Source: Mycobacterium colombiense (GTDB lineage: Bacteria > Actinomycetota > Actinomycetes > Mycobacteriales > Mycobacteriaceae). From it: 64,000 bases of DNA. The stretch lies in contig NZ_LZKI01000189.1 in NCBI RefSeq assembly GCF_001672755.1, positions 62,001 to 126,000 of the forward strand, read 5' to 3'. Under the pieces are notes generated by a model. That model was not told the origin of the DNA, did not search any database, and was given only the letters and a program-made list of their open reading frames with translations. Position 1 is the stretch's first letter; the number at the start of each line of letters is the position of its first letter. Positions 33,498-42,903 of the stretch are shown here, piece by piece. Both the position numbers and the translations under genes were made by a program.

Positions 33498-34862
33498 TCA
33501 GTCGATGACGGCGGCTTCCTTGCGTTCGGTGATCGGTCTGGCCAGTTCTTGCTCGTCGCAGACGCGTTGCAGCTTCTCCAGCGTCTCGTCCAGGCCCGCT
33601 CCGACCTTGCGGCCGGGCGTGAAGGTGGCCGGCAGCTTACGCATGCCCTGAATGACACCGATGGTTTCATAGTGGACCGTGCCCTCTGGATCGCACTGAT
33701 AGTCGGGCATCCGGTCGAGCACCGCGGTCAGCATCGATTTGAACACGGTGCGTGCCACGTTCGAGCCGATGCAGCGGTGAACACCCAGCCCGAAGCTGAA
33801 GTGCCGGTTGCCCTTACGGTCGAGGACGATCTGGTCCGGGTCGTGGAACACCGAGGGGTCGCGGTTGGCCATCGCCCACGAAATCCAGAGTCGCTCACCC
33901 TCTTTGAACTGCGTGCCGTCGAGCTCGGTGTCGTCGGCAAAGGTCCGGCCGTCGCCGGGCGCCGGGGTGAAGTAGCGCAGGAACTCCTCGGTCGCGGGGT
34001 CGAGCAGGGTCTTGCGCTCGTTGCTGAGCAGCTGTCGTTGCTCCGGGTGTTCCGAAAGCCATTCCAGCGAATGGGCGGTCAGGGCGGTCGTGGTGTCGAA
34101 GCCACCACCGATGACCAGGCCCAGGTTCCCGAGGATTTCCAGTTCCGGGGCGGGCTCGCCGTCGATGCGCATCTCGAGTAGGCCGTTCACGATTCCCGGC
34201 CGCGGGTTTGCGCGGATCTCGATCATGTTGTTGACCATGTCGAGCCCCATCTCGCGGTGCATCGCGGTGACGTGCTCGATGTCGGGGGAGTGCTCGGGCG
34301 TGTACACCGCGGCGTGCACCGGCTCGCTGTACATGTTCCACTTCTTCAGCGGGATGCCCAGCATCGCCAGTGTGAAGACCGCGGGCACGATGTTGGCCAG
34401 GTCGTCGACGAAGTCGATGCGGCCACTCTCGATCTTCTCGTCGAGGCAGGCGCGTGTCACGTCGTCGATGAACGGTTCCCAGCGCTTGATCGCCGCCGGT
34501 GACAGATACGGGTTGAGCACCGTTCGATAGGTGCGGTGCTCGGGGTCGTCCATCTCAAGGATCCCGCCGCGCACCGCGCTGACCCGGCTGGCCGTGGGGA
34601 TCGAGATGCCTTTGTAGCCGCGGCGTTCGCCGTGAATGTCGTGATCGTTGGAGACTGCGGGGCAGCGGGCCAGCTCGAAGACCTCGTGGCTGCCGGCCGC
34701 AACCCAATGCCCGCCGTAGGTTTCCGTCCACGCCATCGGGCACTTGGCGTGCATCTCCTCGGTGATCGCCTTGAACTTCGACCGGTATTCCGAGGAGTGC
34801 CGGTCGAAGTGGTACCGATTCTTCTTGCGGTCGCTGTCATTGACGACGTCGTCGACACTCAA
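33498..34862 (-). CDS. Cytochrome P450 with C-terminal extension
   Basis: 454 aa. I-helix GGGFDTTTA, K-helix region EEFLRYFTP, heme loop FGLGVHRCIG with Cys at about 364. About 30 residues follow the usual end (charged, LEKLQRVCDEQELARPITERKEAA), an extension the other three P450s lack. TTG start at 34862, nine bases after GGGAG. Middle member of a leftward set SDR (35158), ferredoxin (34909), P450. Distinct subfamily from the 7343/53337 pair. Substrate unknown. Confidence 0.9.
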   Translation of the reverse strand: MSVDDVVNDSDRKKNRYHFDRHSSEYRSKFKAITEEMHAKCPMAWTETYGGHWVAAGSHEVFELARCPAVSNDHDIHGERRGYKGISIPTASRVSAVRGGILEMDDPEHRTYRTVLNPYLSPAAIKRWEPFIDDVTRACLDEKIESGRIDFVDDLANIVPAVFTLAMLGIPLKKWNMYSEPVHAAVYTPEHSPDIEHVTAMHREMGLDMVNNMIEIRANPRPGIVNGLLEMRIDGEPAPELEILGNLGLVIGGGFDTTTALTAHSLEWLSEHPEQRQLLSNERKTLLDPATEEFLRYFTPAPGDGRTFADDTELDGTQFKEGERLWISWAMANRDPSVFHDPDQIVLDRKGNRHFSFGLGVHRCIGSNVARTVFKSMLTAVLDRMPDYQCDPEGTVHYETIGVIQGMRKLPATFTPGRKVGAGLDETLEKLQRVCDEQELARPITERKEAAVID

Positions 34863-34908
34863 CGCTGTAGTCTCCCTACGTGTTTCGATAGCTAAGGACC
34901 GTGCCGGC

Positions 34909-35109
34909 TCAGGCGTCGTCGGTGATTATGATGGCCTGCTCCGGACAGGACTGCGCGGCTTCACGCACCTGGTCCTCGCGATCGGCGGGCACCACCTCGT
35001 CGATCGCCGACGAACTGCCGTCAATGTCGCTGAGCTGGAACGATTCCGGGGCGATCATCGCGCACAGGGTGTGGCCCTGGCACCGTTCTGAATCCACCGA
35101 GACCTTCAC
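34909..35109 (-). CDS. Small ferredoxin, CxxHxxC type, P450 partner
   Basis: 66 aa, GTG at 35109 seven bases after AGGAG. C10, H13, C16 and CP at C55. It lies 46 bp upstream of the P450 gene on the same strand, so it should donate electrons to it. The simplest of the four ferredoxins of the window: no extra cysteines and no tail. Confidence 0.88.
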   Translation of the reverse strand: MKVSVDSERCQGHTLCAMIAPESFQLSDIDGSSSAIDEVVPADREDQVREAAQSCPEQAIIITDDA

Positions 35110-35157
35110 GGGCTTTCTCCTCTCACACTGGTTGCCGGGTTGACGAATCGCCACCGC

Positions 35158-35859
35158 TCAGGTGTTTCGACCGCCGTTGACGCCCAAGATCTGACCGGTG
35201 ATGTAGCCGGCTTCCTCGGAGACCAGAAACGCGCACGCCGCCGCGATGTCCTCGGGGGTGCCCATCCGGCGTACCGGGGTTCGCGCGATGGTCTCGTCGA
35301 TGTCGCCGAGGAATCCGTTCTTCTCGGCCGCGCGCAGCATCGGGGTGTCGATGAAGCCCGGCGGTACCGCGTTGACCGTGATGCCCTTGGGCCCGTACTC
35401 GAGTGCGAGCGACTTCGTCAGGCCGTTGACCGCCGACTTGGCCGCCACGTAGTGACTCATATAGGGAGCACCCGAATGCGTGCTCGACGACGAGATGTTG
35501 ACGATGCGGCCCCACCCAGCCTCGACCATGTCGGGCAGCACCGCCTGGACGGTATGGAAGACGCCGTTGAGGTTGACGTCGATTACGCGGTGCCAGTCCT
35601 CAAAACTGATGTTGTTGAACTTTTTGAACCCATCGAGCCCGGCGGCGTTGACCAGGACGGTCACCGGTCCGAGTTGGGCGCGGACGGCCGACAGCGCGGC
35701 GTCGACTTGCGACCGGTCGGTGACGTCGGCGGTGAAAGCGAAGTCGGCGTCCGAAGGCCGCAGGTCGATAGAGGCGACGTTCAAACCGTCGGCGCGCAGG
35801 CGTTGCGCGACGGCGAGACCGATGCCGGACCCGCCACCGGTGACTACCGCAGTCTTCAT
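35158..35859 (-). CDS. Short-chain dehydrogenase/reductase (FabG-like)
   Basis: 233 aa classical SDR: TGGGSGIG cofactor loop, NAAG, Ser in NISSSS, and YVAAK (Tyr-Lys). C-terminal GGRNT. NAD(P)-dependent oxidation of an alcohol or reduction of a ketone, possibly of the P450 product since ferredoxin and P450 follow on the same strand. ATG at 35859. A two-mismatch GAGAAT operator lies 60 bp upstream. Confidence 0.9.
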   Translation of the reverse strand: MKTAVVTGGGSGIGLAVAQRLRADGLNVASIDLRPSDADFAFTADVTDRSQVDAALSAVRAQLGPVTVLVNAAGLDGFKKFNNISFEDWHRVIDVNLNGVFHTVQAVLPDMVEAGWGRIVNISSSSTHSGAPYMSHYVAAKSAVNGLTKSLALEYGPKGITVNAVPPGFIDTPMLRAAEKNGFLGDIDETIARTPVRRMGTPEDIAAACAFLVSEEAGYITGQILGVNGGRNT

Positions 35860-35919
35860 GTTGAGGCCTCTGCTCCGAAGGGGGCCATTTCAGTCACAAA
35901 GAATCTCCCTTACAATTAT

Positions 35920-35934
35920 GAGAACCTTACTCTC
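35920..35934. promoter_or_regulatory. Degenerate GAGAAT-N3-ATTCTC operator facing SDR/ferredoxin/P450 operon
   Basis: GAGAACCTTACTCTC: two mismatches to consensus, one in each arm. 60 bp upstream of the SDR start at 35859. Confidence 0.4.
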
Positions 35935-36096
35935 CGCGCGAACCGCCGTGCAACATGCGCACAACACCGCGTCCGGCCTGCGCGGAGAGGCCCAGGCCGA
36001 CAGCGTACGGCCAGTTGAAGCCCTGGTCAGCACGTCGATCTTATTCCTGAGACTTTCTTGAATTATCGAAAGTCGAATGTAAGATTCGCCGGGGAA

Positions 36097-36111
36097 GAGA
36101 ATGAAATTATC
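36097..36111. promoter_or_regulatory. GAGAAT-N3-ATTCTC operator, one mismatch, upstream of CoA-transferase
   Basis: GAGAATGAAATTATC, 11 of 12 arm positions match. 112 bp upstream of the ATG at 36224. Confidence 0.5.
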
Positions 36112-36223
36112 GTGATCGCCACCACATCAGGGGGTACGGAATGCCTGCCCAGGACACGGCAGAGCCCGCCACTGGGACAGCAGTGACCATCGCATTAGCC
36201 GTCTCAGTGAAAGGAGCCGGCGC

Positions 36224-37429
36224 ATGAGGCCGCTCGAAGGCATCCGCGTCCTTGAAGTCGCCATGTACGGGTTCGTTCCGTCGGCGGGTGCCGTGCTCGC
36301 CGAATGGGGCGCCGACGTGGTCAAGGTCGAGCACGCGGTGACCGGTGATCCCCAGCGCGGGCTGCGGCAGACCGGGATGCTGCGCGTTGAAGGCGATCCC
36401 AACCCCAACATCGAGCACGCCAACCGCGGCAAGCGCAGCATCGGGCTGGACATGTCGGTGCCCGAGGGCAAGGAAGTGCTCTACGAGCTGGCCCGTCGCG
36501 CCGATGTCTTCCTTACCAGCTTCCTGCCCGACCACCGGCGGAAGTTCGGCATCGACGTCGACGACATCCGGGCGATCAATCCCAAGATCGTCTACGCGCG
36601 CGGGAGCGCGCTCGGCCCGCGCGGCGAAGAGTCCACCAAGGGCGGCTACGACATGACCGCCTTCTGGTGCCGGGCCGGAACCGCCGCCACCATTACCCCC
36701 GCCGGCATGCCGGGCATGATCGCGCCGCCGGGACCGGCGTACGGCGACACCATCTCGGGTACCAACCTCGCCGGTGGCATCGCGGCGGCGCTGCTCAAGC
36801 GTGAGCGCACCGGCGAACCGTCCGTCGTCGACGTCTCGCTGCTGGGCAGCGGCCTGTGGTCGCTGGGCCACACGGTCGCACTGACAAGGCATCTGAACCA
36901 GCGGCTGGAATCGCCGCCGCCGGGCGTGCACGGCGCCCCCAACAATCCGCTGGTGGGGCTGTACACGACGTCCGACGGCCGCTATATCTCCTTTGTGATG
37001 ATGCAGCCCACCAAGTTCTGGGCCGACGTGTGCCGCCACGTCGACCTGCCGGAGCTGGCCGATGACCCGCGGTTCGACACGGTGGAGAACATCGCCGCCA
37101 ACACCGCCGATGCGGTGGAGTTGCTGACCAAGGCCATCGCCACCCGGACCCTGACCGAGTGGAGCGAGCGCTTCGCCACGCTCTCCGGCCCGTGGGCTCC
37201 CGTGCAGGACACCTTGCAGGCGGCCGACGACGCGCAGATCCGCTCGAACGAGTACATGGTCAAGGCGGGCGAACTCGAGCTGGTGGCCAACCCGGTACAG
37301 TTCGACGTCGCAGCGCCACAGACCGGGCCGGCCCCCGGATTCGCAGAGCAGACCGATGAGATCTTGATGGAGCTCGGCCTCGATTGGGACCGGATCATCG
37401 AACTCAAGACGGCCGGCGCCGTCACCTAG
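36224..37429 (+). CDS. CaiB/BaiF family CoA-transferase
   Basis: 401 aa, full-length type III CoA-transferase: opening LEGIRVLEVAMYG..., DVVKVEH, the GGYDMTAFW segment carrying the likely catalytic Asp, and LLGSGLWSLGHTV. Moves CoA between carboxylic acids without ATP, an alternative to the synthetase at 58486 for activating a substrate. ATG at 36224 after GAAAGGAG. It precedes the mce operon by 383 bp on the same strand; co-transcription is uncertain. Confidence 0.9.
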   Translation: MRPLEGIRVLEVAMYGFVPSAGAVLAEWGADVVKVEHAVTGDPQRGLRQTGMLRVEGDPNPNIEHANRGKRSIGLDMSVPEGKEVLYELARRADVFLTSFLPDHRRKFGIDVDDIRAINPKIVYARGSALGPRGEESTKGGYDMTAFWCRAGTAATITPAGMPGMIAPPGPAYGDTISGTNLAGGIAAALLKRERTGEPSVVDVSLLGSGLWSLGHTVALTRHLNQRLESPPPGVHGAPNNPLVGLYTTSDGRYISFVMMQPTKFWADVCRHVDLPELADDPRFDTVENIAANTADAVELLTKAIATRTLTEWSERFATLSGPWAPVQDTLQAADDAQIRSNEYMVKAGELELVANPVQFDVAAPQTGPAPGFAEQTDEILMELGLDWDRIIELKTAGAVT

Positions 37430-37812
37430 GACTGGAGCAGCACTGACATGCTTGAGCCGACCGCCGCTTCCGTTGGGACGCAGCTACCTTGCGCCCTCGC
37501 ACCGGCCGCGAGATGCGCGATAACGGTTATGCATTTTTTGCTCCGCCTGGACTCGGCATGAGTCATAATCGCCGGACGCTTCAAGACGTGGAGCCCCTCG
37601 TTTTGCGGCGCCATTTCACGCGACGGAACGGAGGTCTGTGGTGAGCGGACTCGCAGCTGTCGCATCGCGGACGGACGCCCGAACATGGCTGCCCGCTGAG
37701 CATTTCGCCCTCGTCAGCGCGCCTTTGCGGCTGTCAATTATGCCGAATGTACCGCACTCGTTGCGCCACAACAAGACTGTCGGTCTCGTAGCTTGGGAAG
37801 GGGCTGCCGCCG
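37430..37812. promoter_or_regulatory. 383-bp leader of the mce operon with two short dyads
   Basis: No gene supported. ATAAC-G-GTTAT (37520-37530) and GACTC-GGCAT-GAGTC (37550-37564) lie 20 bp apart in the AT-richest part, about 250-290 bp before the first yrbE start. Unlike other mce operons, no GntR or TetR gene sits immediately upstream. Confidence 0.35.
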
Positions 37813-38631
37813 ATGGCAACCAAGGGAGCTGACCACTGGTCGGCGGGACTGCCCGCGCTCAAGCTCAAGTTCGACTTCACGGGGCCGATGCATGCCGTCG
37901 GCGCCCTTTTCGCCATGTCGGCCGACGCGGTCAGGTTCGTGTTCCGCCGTCCTTTCCAGTGGCGGGAGTTCTTGGAGCAGTCGTGGTTTGTCGCGCGGGT
38001 GTCGCTGGCTCCTACCTTGTTGGTGGCGATCCCGTTTACCGTCCTGGTCAGCTTCACGCTCAACATCCTTTTGCGCGAACTGGGTGCGGCGGATCTATCC
38101 GGTGCGGGTGCCGCGTTCGGAGCGGTCACCCAGCTCGGTCCGCTGGTCACGGTTTTGATCGTGGCGGGCGCCGGTGCTACCGCAATGTGTGCGGACTTGG
38201 GGGCGCGAACGATTCGCGAAGAGATCGACGCGATGGAGGTGCTGGGCATCAACCCGATCCAGCGGTTGGTCACACCACGCATGCTGGCTTCCGGGTTGGT
38301 CGCCTTTCTGCTCAACAGCCTCGTCGTCATCATCGGCGTCCTTGGCGGCTACGTCTTTTCGGTGTTTGTGCAGGACGTCAATCCCGGTGCCTTCGCCGCG
38401 GGCATCACGTTGCTCACCGGCGTGCCCGAGGTGGTCATTTCCTGCGTCAAGGCGGCCCTCTTCGGTCTCATCGCGGGCTTGGTCGCCTGTTATCGGGGTC
38501 TGTCGATCACCGGCGGGGGCGCGAAGGCCGTCGGCAACGCGGTGAACGAAACCGTGGTTTACGCCTTCATGTCCCTGTTCGTCGTCAACGTGGTGGTCAC
38601 CGCGATCGGCATCAAGATGACGGCGAAGTAG
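37813..38631 (+). CDS. yrbEA: Mce transporter permease YrbE A (MlaE family)
   Basis: 272 aa integral membrane protein with about six hydrophobic segments, the MlaE-family cytoplasmic loop (GARTIREEIDAMEVLGINPIQ) and an N-terminal amphipathic region. It forms the membrane channel half of an Mce lipid importer together with YrbE B. ATG at 37813; the next gene begins 7 bp after its stop. First gene of the eight-gene operon 37813-47404. The ATPase MceG is not in the window, as usual for mycobacteria. Confidence 0.93.
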   Translation: MATKGADHWSAGLPALKLKFDFTGPMHAVGALFAMSADAVRFVFRRPFQWREFLEQSWFVARVSLAPTLLVAIPFTVLVSFTLNILLRELGAADLSGAGAAFGAVTQLGPLVTVLIVAGAGATAMCADLGARTIREEIDAMEVLGINPIQRLVTPRMLASGLVAFLLNSLVVIIGVLGGYVFSVFVQDVNPGAFAAGITLLTGVPEVVISCVKAALFGLIAGLVACYRGLSITGGGAKAVGNAVNETVVYAFMSLFVVNVVVTAIGIKMTAK

Positions 38632-38638
38632 GGCAGCT

Positions 38639-39484
38639 ATGGCGCTGAGGGCCGCGTATCCGCGATTAACCCGCCAACTCGAGAGGCCGGTCGCCCTGAT
38701 GGGGCGGATCGGCGACCACACCATGTTCTACGGCAAGGCGCTCGCCGGGGTGCCCTTCGCGGCCACCCACTACACGCGGGAAGTCGTTCGGCTGATCGCC
38801 GAGATCAGCATGGGCGCGGGCACTTTGGCGATGATCGGCGGAACCGTGGTGATCGTCGGCTTTTTGACGCTGGCGGCGGGCGGCACGCTGGCCATTCAGG
38901 GTTACACCTCGCTGGGCAACATCGGCATCGAGGCGCTGACGGGCTTTCTGTCCGCGTTCATCAACGTGCGTATCGCGGCACCGGTGGTCGCCGGGATCGG
39001 TCTGGCGGCCACTTTCGGCGCCGGCGTGACCGCTCAGCTGGGTGCCATGCGGATCAACGAAGAAGTCGATGCCTTGGAGAGCATGGCCATTCGGCCGGTT
39101 GCCTACTTGGTGAGCACCAGGATTCTGGCCGGAATGATGGCTATCACGCCGTTGTACGCCATCGCCGTCATCCTGTCGTTCGTGGCCAGTCAGTTCACCA
39201 CTACGTTCTTGCTCGGCCAGTCGCAGGGTTTGTACCAGCACTACTTCAACACGTTCCTGAATCCGATCGACTTGTTGTGGTCGTTCCTGCAGGCCATCCT
39301 GATGGCGCTTACCATCCTGCTGATCCATACCTACTACGGCTATTTCGCTTCGGGTGGGCCGGCCGGTGTCGGCAACGCGACCGGCAACGCGGTGCGCACC
39401 TCGCTCATCGTCGTGGTGTCCGTGACGCTGTTGGTCTCGCTTTCTATTTACGGTACGAACGGCAACTTCAACCTGTCCGGTTAG
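38639..39484 (+). CDS. yrbEB: Mce transporter permease YrbE B (MlaE family)
   Basis: 281 aa, six-segment MlaE permease; cytoplasmic loop AQLGAMRINEEVDALESMAIRP is present and matches the position in YrbE A. Heteromeric partner of YrbE A. ATG at 38639, 7 bp after yrbEA; mceA follows 19 bp on, after GAGGAGG. Confidence 0.93.
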   Translation: MALRAAYPRLTRQLERPVALMGRIGDHTMFYGKALAGVPFAATHYTREVVRLIAEISMGAGTLAMIGGTVVIVGFLTLAAGGTLAIQGYTSLGNIGIEALTGFLSAFINVRIAAPVVAGIGLAATFGAGVTAQLGAMRINEEVDALESMAIRPVAYLVSTRILAGMMAITPLYAIAVILSFVASQFTTTFLLGQSQGLYQHYFNTFLNPIDLLWSFLQAILMALTILLIHTYYGYFASGGPAGVGNATGNAVRTSLIVVVSVTLLVSLSIYGTNGNFNLSG

Positions 39485-39503
39485 CAGAGGAGGTGAAACA
39501 GCA

Positions 39504-40766
39504 ATGACGCAGAATGTTCCAGCGGGTCGCGGTGCGGTCGCGGGCCGTCCTGCGCGCACCGGCCATGCGCGGCCGCCCGCCGGACGTAATTACCTGCCGC
39601 CCTTGCTCGGACTGGCCACCGTCCTCATCATTGGTCTGATCTTCGCCGTGGCGGTGGGTCTGTTTCAGGGCTCCTTCACCGAAACCGTTCCGGTAACGGT
39701 GATTTCGCAGCGCGCCGGCCTGGTCATGAACCCGGACGCCAAGGTCAAGCTGCGCGGCGTGCAGGTGGGCAAGGTCTCCTCGATCGAGTCGCTGCCCAAC
39801 GGCCAAGCGGCCATTCATTTGGCGATGGATCCGTCGCAGTTGCACTTCATCCCCGGCAACGTGCTCGTCAACATCGCGTCGTCGACGGTCTTCGGCGCGA
39901 AGTCCGTCGAGCTGGTGCCACCCGACCAGCCCTCGGCCCAGCGGCTACACAGCGGCCAGACGCTGCAGGGCCAGCACGTCATGGTCGAAATCAACACGGT
40001 ATTCCAGCAATTGGTGTCGGTTCTGAGTCATATCGACCCGCCCAAGCTCAACGAGTCGCTGGGTGCGCTGGCACAGGCGTTCAGCGGGCGGGGCCCACAG
40101 CTTGGCCAGTCGCTGAGCGACCTGGATTCGTTCCTGGCCAGGCTGGAGCCGAGCCTCCCCGCATTCAAGCATGACCTCGCGGTTTTACCGGCGGTGTCCA
40201 ACGCCTATGCCGACGCGGCACCCGACCTGGTGAAGACCGCCGCCAACGCGACCCGGATCAGCAAGACACTTGTCGATGAGCAGCACAACCTGGATGCGTT
40301 GCTGATCAGCGCGATCGGCTTGGCCGACATCGGCAACGAGGTCTTGTCGACGAATCGCCAACCGCTGACGAACGTGTTGCATCTGTTGGTGCCGACGACC
40401 GATCTGACCAACGAGTACGGCCCGGCGCTCACCTGTGCTTTCGGCGGATTGATTCAGATAACGCACGGTGCGCCGTTGTCGGAACCGAGCATCAATATCT
40501 CGGCGAGCCTCACGTGGGGCGCCGAACGCTACCGGTATCCGACGAACCTGCCGAAGGTCGCGGCGACGGGCGGCCCGCAGTGCGTGGGTCTGCCGAAGCT
40601 GCCGTTCAATACGAGCCCACCGCAGTTGATTGCCGATACCGGCGCGAACCCCGTGAACTTCGGGAACCCGCAGCTGTTGATCAACTCCGATCTCCTCAAA
40701 CAGCTGTTGTACGGGCCGATTGCGGGGCCGCCACGCAACTCCGCTCAGATCGGAGAACCCGGATGA
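39504..40766 (+). CDS. mceA: Mce family protein A (substrate-binding subunit)
   Basis: 420 aa. One N-terminal membrane anchor (about 33-55) and an MlaD/Mce domain directly after it (VTVISQRAGLVMNPDAKVKLRGVQVGKV), followed by helical and C-terminal regions. Part of the hexameric Mce assembly that carries lipids across the periplasm. ATG at 39504; its stop overlaps the next start (ATGA). Confidence 0.93.
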   Translation: MTQNVPAGRGAVAGRPARTGHARPPAGRNYLPPLLGLATVLIIGLIFAVAVGLFQGSFTETVPVTVISQRAGLVMNPDAKVKLRGVQVGKVSSIESLPNGQAAIHLAMDPSQLHFIPGNVLVNIASSTVFGAKSVELVPPDQPSAQRLHSGQTLQGQHVMVEINTVFQQLVSVLSHIDPPKLNESLGALAQAFSGRGPQLGQSLSDLDSFLARLEPSLPAFKHDLAVLPAVSNAYADAAPDLVKTAANATRISKTLVDEQHNLDALLISAIGLADIGNEVLSTNRQPLTNVLHLLVPTTDLTNEYGPALTCAFGGLIQITHGAPLSEPSINISASLTWGAERYRYPTNLPKVAATGGPQCVGLPKLPFNTSPPQLIADTGANPVNFGNPQLLINSDLLKQLLYGPIAGPPRNSAQIGEPG

Positions 40767-41785
40767 GAACGCGCGCCACGCTGATCAAGTTCGGCATCTT
40801 CGCGGTCGTGATGGCGATGCTGACCGCCTTCCTGTTCTTCATCTTCGGCCAGTACCGAACGGGTGCGACGACCAAGTATTCGGCGGTGTTCACCGACGTG
40901 TCGCGTCTCAAGAAAGGCCAGTCGGTGCGGGTCGCCGGCATCCGGGTGGGCACGGTCAATGGTGTTTCGCTGCAGCCGGACAAGAAGGTCGTGGTGAACT
41001 TCGACGCCGACCGCAACGTCGTCCTCACCGAGGGCAGCAGGGCGGCGGTCCGCTACCTCAACCTGGTGGGCGATCGCTACCTTGAACTCGTCGACGGTCC
41101 GGGCTCGCCCAAGCGGCTGCCGGCCGGCGGTCAGATTCCGGTCAGCCGCACCGCGCCGGCGCTTGACCTCGATCTGCTGCTCGGCGGGCTGAAACCCGTT
41201 ACCCAAGGGCTGAATGCGCGCGATGTCAACGAGCTGACCTCTGGGTTGTTGCAGGTCTTTCAGGGCCAGGGCGGGACGCTCGAGTCGCTGTTCTCCAGGA
41301 CGACCTCGTTTTCAAATGCCTTGGCCGACAATGACCAGACCGTGCAGCAACTGATCGACAACCTGAACATCGTGATCGGCACGGTTGCCAAGGACGGCAA
41401 ACAGTTCTCCGGCGCGATCGATCGCCTCGAGCAGCTCGTCAGTGGCCTGTCGGGCGACCGCGACACAATCGGATCCGCCATTGACGCCCTGGACAAGGGA
41501 ACCGCCTCGCTGGCGGATCTGCTGGCGCAGGCCCGCCCGCCGCTGTCCGGCACCATAGCTCAGCTGAATCGGCTGGCGCCGATACTCGATGGCGACAAGG
41601 ACCGCCTCGACGCCGCACTCCAGAAGGCGCCCAGAAACTACCGCAAGCTGGTCCGACTCGGCGTGAACGGCGCCACCATCCCTTACTACCTCTGCCAGTT
41701 CGGGCTCCGCGGCACGGATCTCTCGGGTAAGACGGTGCGCGCCAATATCTTCAGGTCAGATGCAGGAAGGTGCACGGAACCCTAA
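40763..41785 (+). CDS. mceB: Mce family protein B
   Basis: 340 aa, start ATG at 40763 in ATGA with mceA. N-terminal anchor (about 8-28), MlaD domain (YSAVFTDVSRLKKGQSVRV), then long coiled helical part. A longer upstream frame from 40514 is antisense-free but overlaps mceA and is not real. Overlaps mceC by TAATG. Confidence 0.92.
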   Translation: MRTRATLIKFGIFAVVMAMLTAFLFFIFGQYRTGATTKYSAVFTDVSRLKKGQSVRVAGIRVGTVNGVSLQPDKKVVVNFDADRNVVLTEGSRAAVRYLNLVGDRYLELVDGPGSPKRLPAGGQIPVSRTAPALDLDLLLGGLKPVTQGLNARDVNELTSGLLQVFQGQGGTLESLFSRTTSFSNALADNDQTVQQLIDNLNIVIGTVAKDGKQFSGAIDRLEQLVSGLSGDRDTIGSAIDALDKGTASLADLLAQARPPLSGTIAQLNRLAPILDGDKDRLDAALQKAPRNYRKLVRLGVNGATIPYYLCQFGLRGTDLSGKTVRANIFRSDAGRCTEP

Positions 41786-42903
41786 TGCTCAAGTATCGCG
41801 GAGCTGGGCTCGTCAAGCCCGGGATCATCGGCGTCGCCCTGGCGGTGATGGTCATCCTGGTGGGCCTGTCGCCCGACCGATTCATCTCGTGGGCGACGAT
41901 GGTTCGCTACCAGGCGGTGTTCACCGAAGCCGGCGGTCTTGCCACGGGCAACCCCGTTGTCGTGTCGGGGATGAAGGTCGGCACCGTGTCGGATGTGAAG
42001 CTGAGCCACGGCGATGCGCTGGTGACGTTCGCGATGAAGGGCAACATCCTGCTCGGCTCGGAGACTTCCGCGCACATCCGCACCGGCACGCTGCTGGGCG
42101 AGCGGATGTTGACGGTGGAGTCCGCCGGCAGCGGCACGATGCATCCGATGGCCCTGATACCCGTCTCGCGCACGTCTTCGCCTTACTCGCTGACGGAAGC
42201 TGTCAGTGACCTGACGTCGGACACCGCCGGCACCAACACCACGGCGCTGAATCAGTCATTGGACACGCTGGCGGCGACGCTCGACCAGATCGCACCACAG
42301 ATGGGGCCGGCCTTCGACGCGCTCACCCGGCTGTCGCGAACGCTCAACAGTCGCAACAAGAACCTGGGCGAGTTGTTCAAGAGTGCCGGCGATGTCACCG
42401 GGATACTTTCCGAACGCAGCATGCAGGTCAACAAGCTCATCCTCAACTCCGATTCTCTGCTGCAAGTGCTGGTCGAACGCCGGCAAGAGGTCGTGGACCT
42501 GCTGGCCAACACGTCGGTGGTGGCCAAGCAGCTGACGGCGTTAGTGCACGACAACGAAAGCACGTTGGCGCCGACGCTGGAGCGGCTGAATCGGGTTCTT
42601 GGGGTGCTGGAGAAGAACCGCGACAACATCGGCAAAGCACTGCCGGGTCTCGCCAAATTCCAGATCACGGTCGGTGAGGCCATCTCCGGCATGTACGCCT
42701 ACCAGGCGTTCGCCCCGAACTTCCTTGTCCCGCAACTCTTCCAGGAGTTGGTCGACTACCTCTGGGGATTCCGCACCTTCGATACGTCTAAGGGCCCCGG
42801 CTTCCCGTCGCCGGTACCTCGGGCGCTGACCCCCTGGCCGTACAACTTGATTCCCCAGTGCCCCGGCTGCACGTTGGGCGGACGGATCGGAGGATCGCAA
42901 TGA
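41785..42903 (+). CDS. mceC: Mce family protein C
   Basis: 372 aa from the ATG at 41785 (sharing one base with the mceB stop). Anchor about 12-30, MlaD domain (YQAVFTEAGGLATGNPVVV), helical region, Pro-rich end. ORF extension to 41770 would overlap mceB by 16 bp and has no better site. Overlaps mceD by ATGA. Confidence 0.92.
   Translation: MLKYRGAGLVKPGIIGVALAVMVILVGLSPDRFISWATMVRYQAVFTEAGGLATGNPVVVSGMKVGTVSDVKLSHGDALVTFAMKGNILLGSETSAHIRTGTLLGERMLTVESAGSGTMHPMALIPVSRTSSPYSLTEAVSDLTSDTAGTNTTALNQSLDTLAATLDQIAPQMGPAFDALTRLSRTLNSRNKNLGELFKSAGDVTGILSERSMQVNKLILNSDSLLQVLVERRQEVVDLLANTSVVAKQLTALVHDNESTLAPTLERLNRVLGVLEKNRDNIGKALPGLAKFQITVGEAISGMYAYQAFAPNFLVPQLFQELVDYLWGFRTFDTSKGPGFPSPVPRALTPWPYNLIPQCPGCTLGGRIGGSQ

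Larger units (their letters stand above)
35860..36223. other. 364-bp divergent intergenic region with two operators
   Basis: No gene. It carries the operator-like repeats at 35920-35934 (facing the leftward SDR operon) and 36097-36111 (facing the rightward CoA-transferase). It also has CGAAT-GTAAG-ATTCG at 36074-36088, a separate perfect dyad with a 5-bp centre. The paired layout implies shared control of both operons. Confidence 0.55.

Noticed and set aside
33489..33501. CTGAGC-A-GCTCAG palindrome at the 3' end of a P450 gene
   Set aside because: It overlaps the stop codon and has no T-run; neither operator nor terminator is supported.
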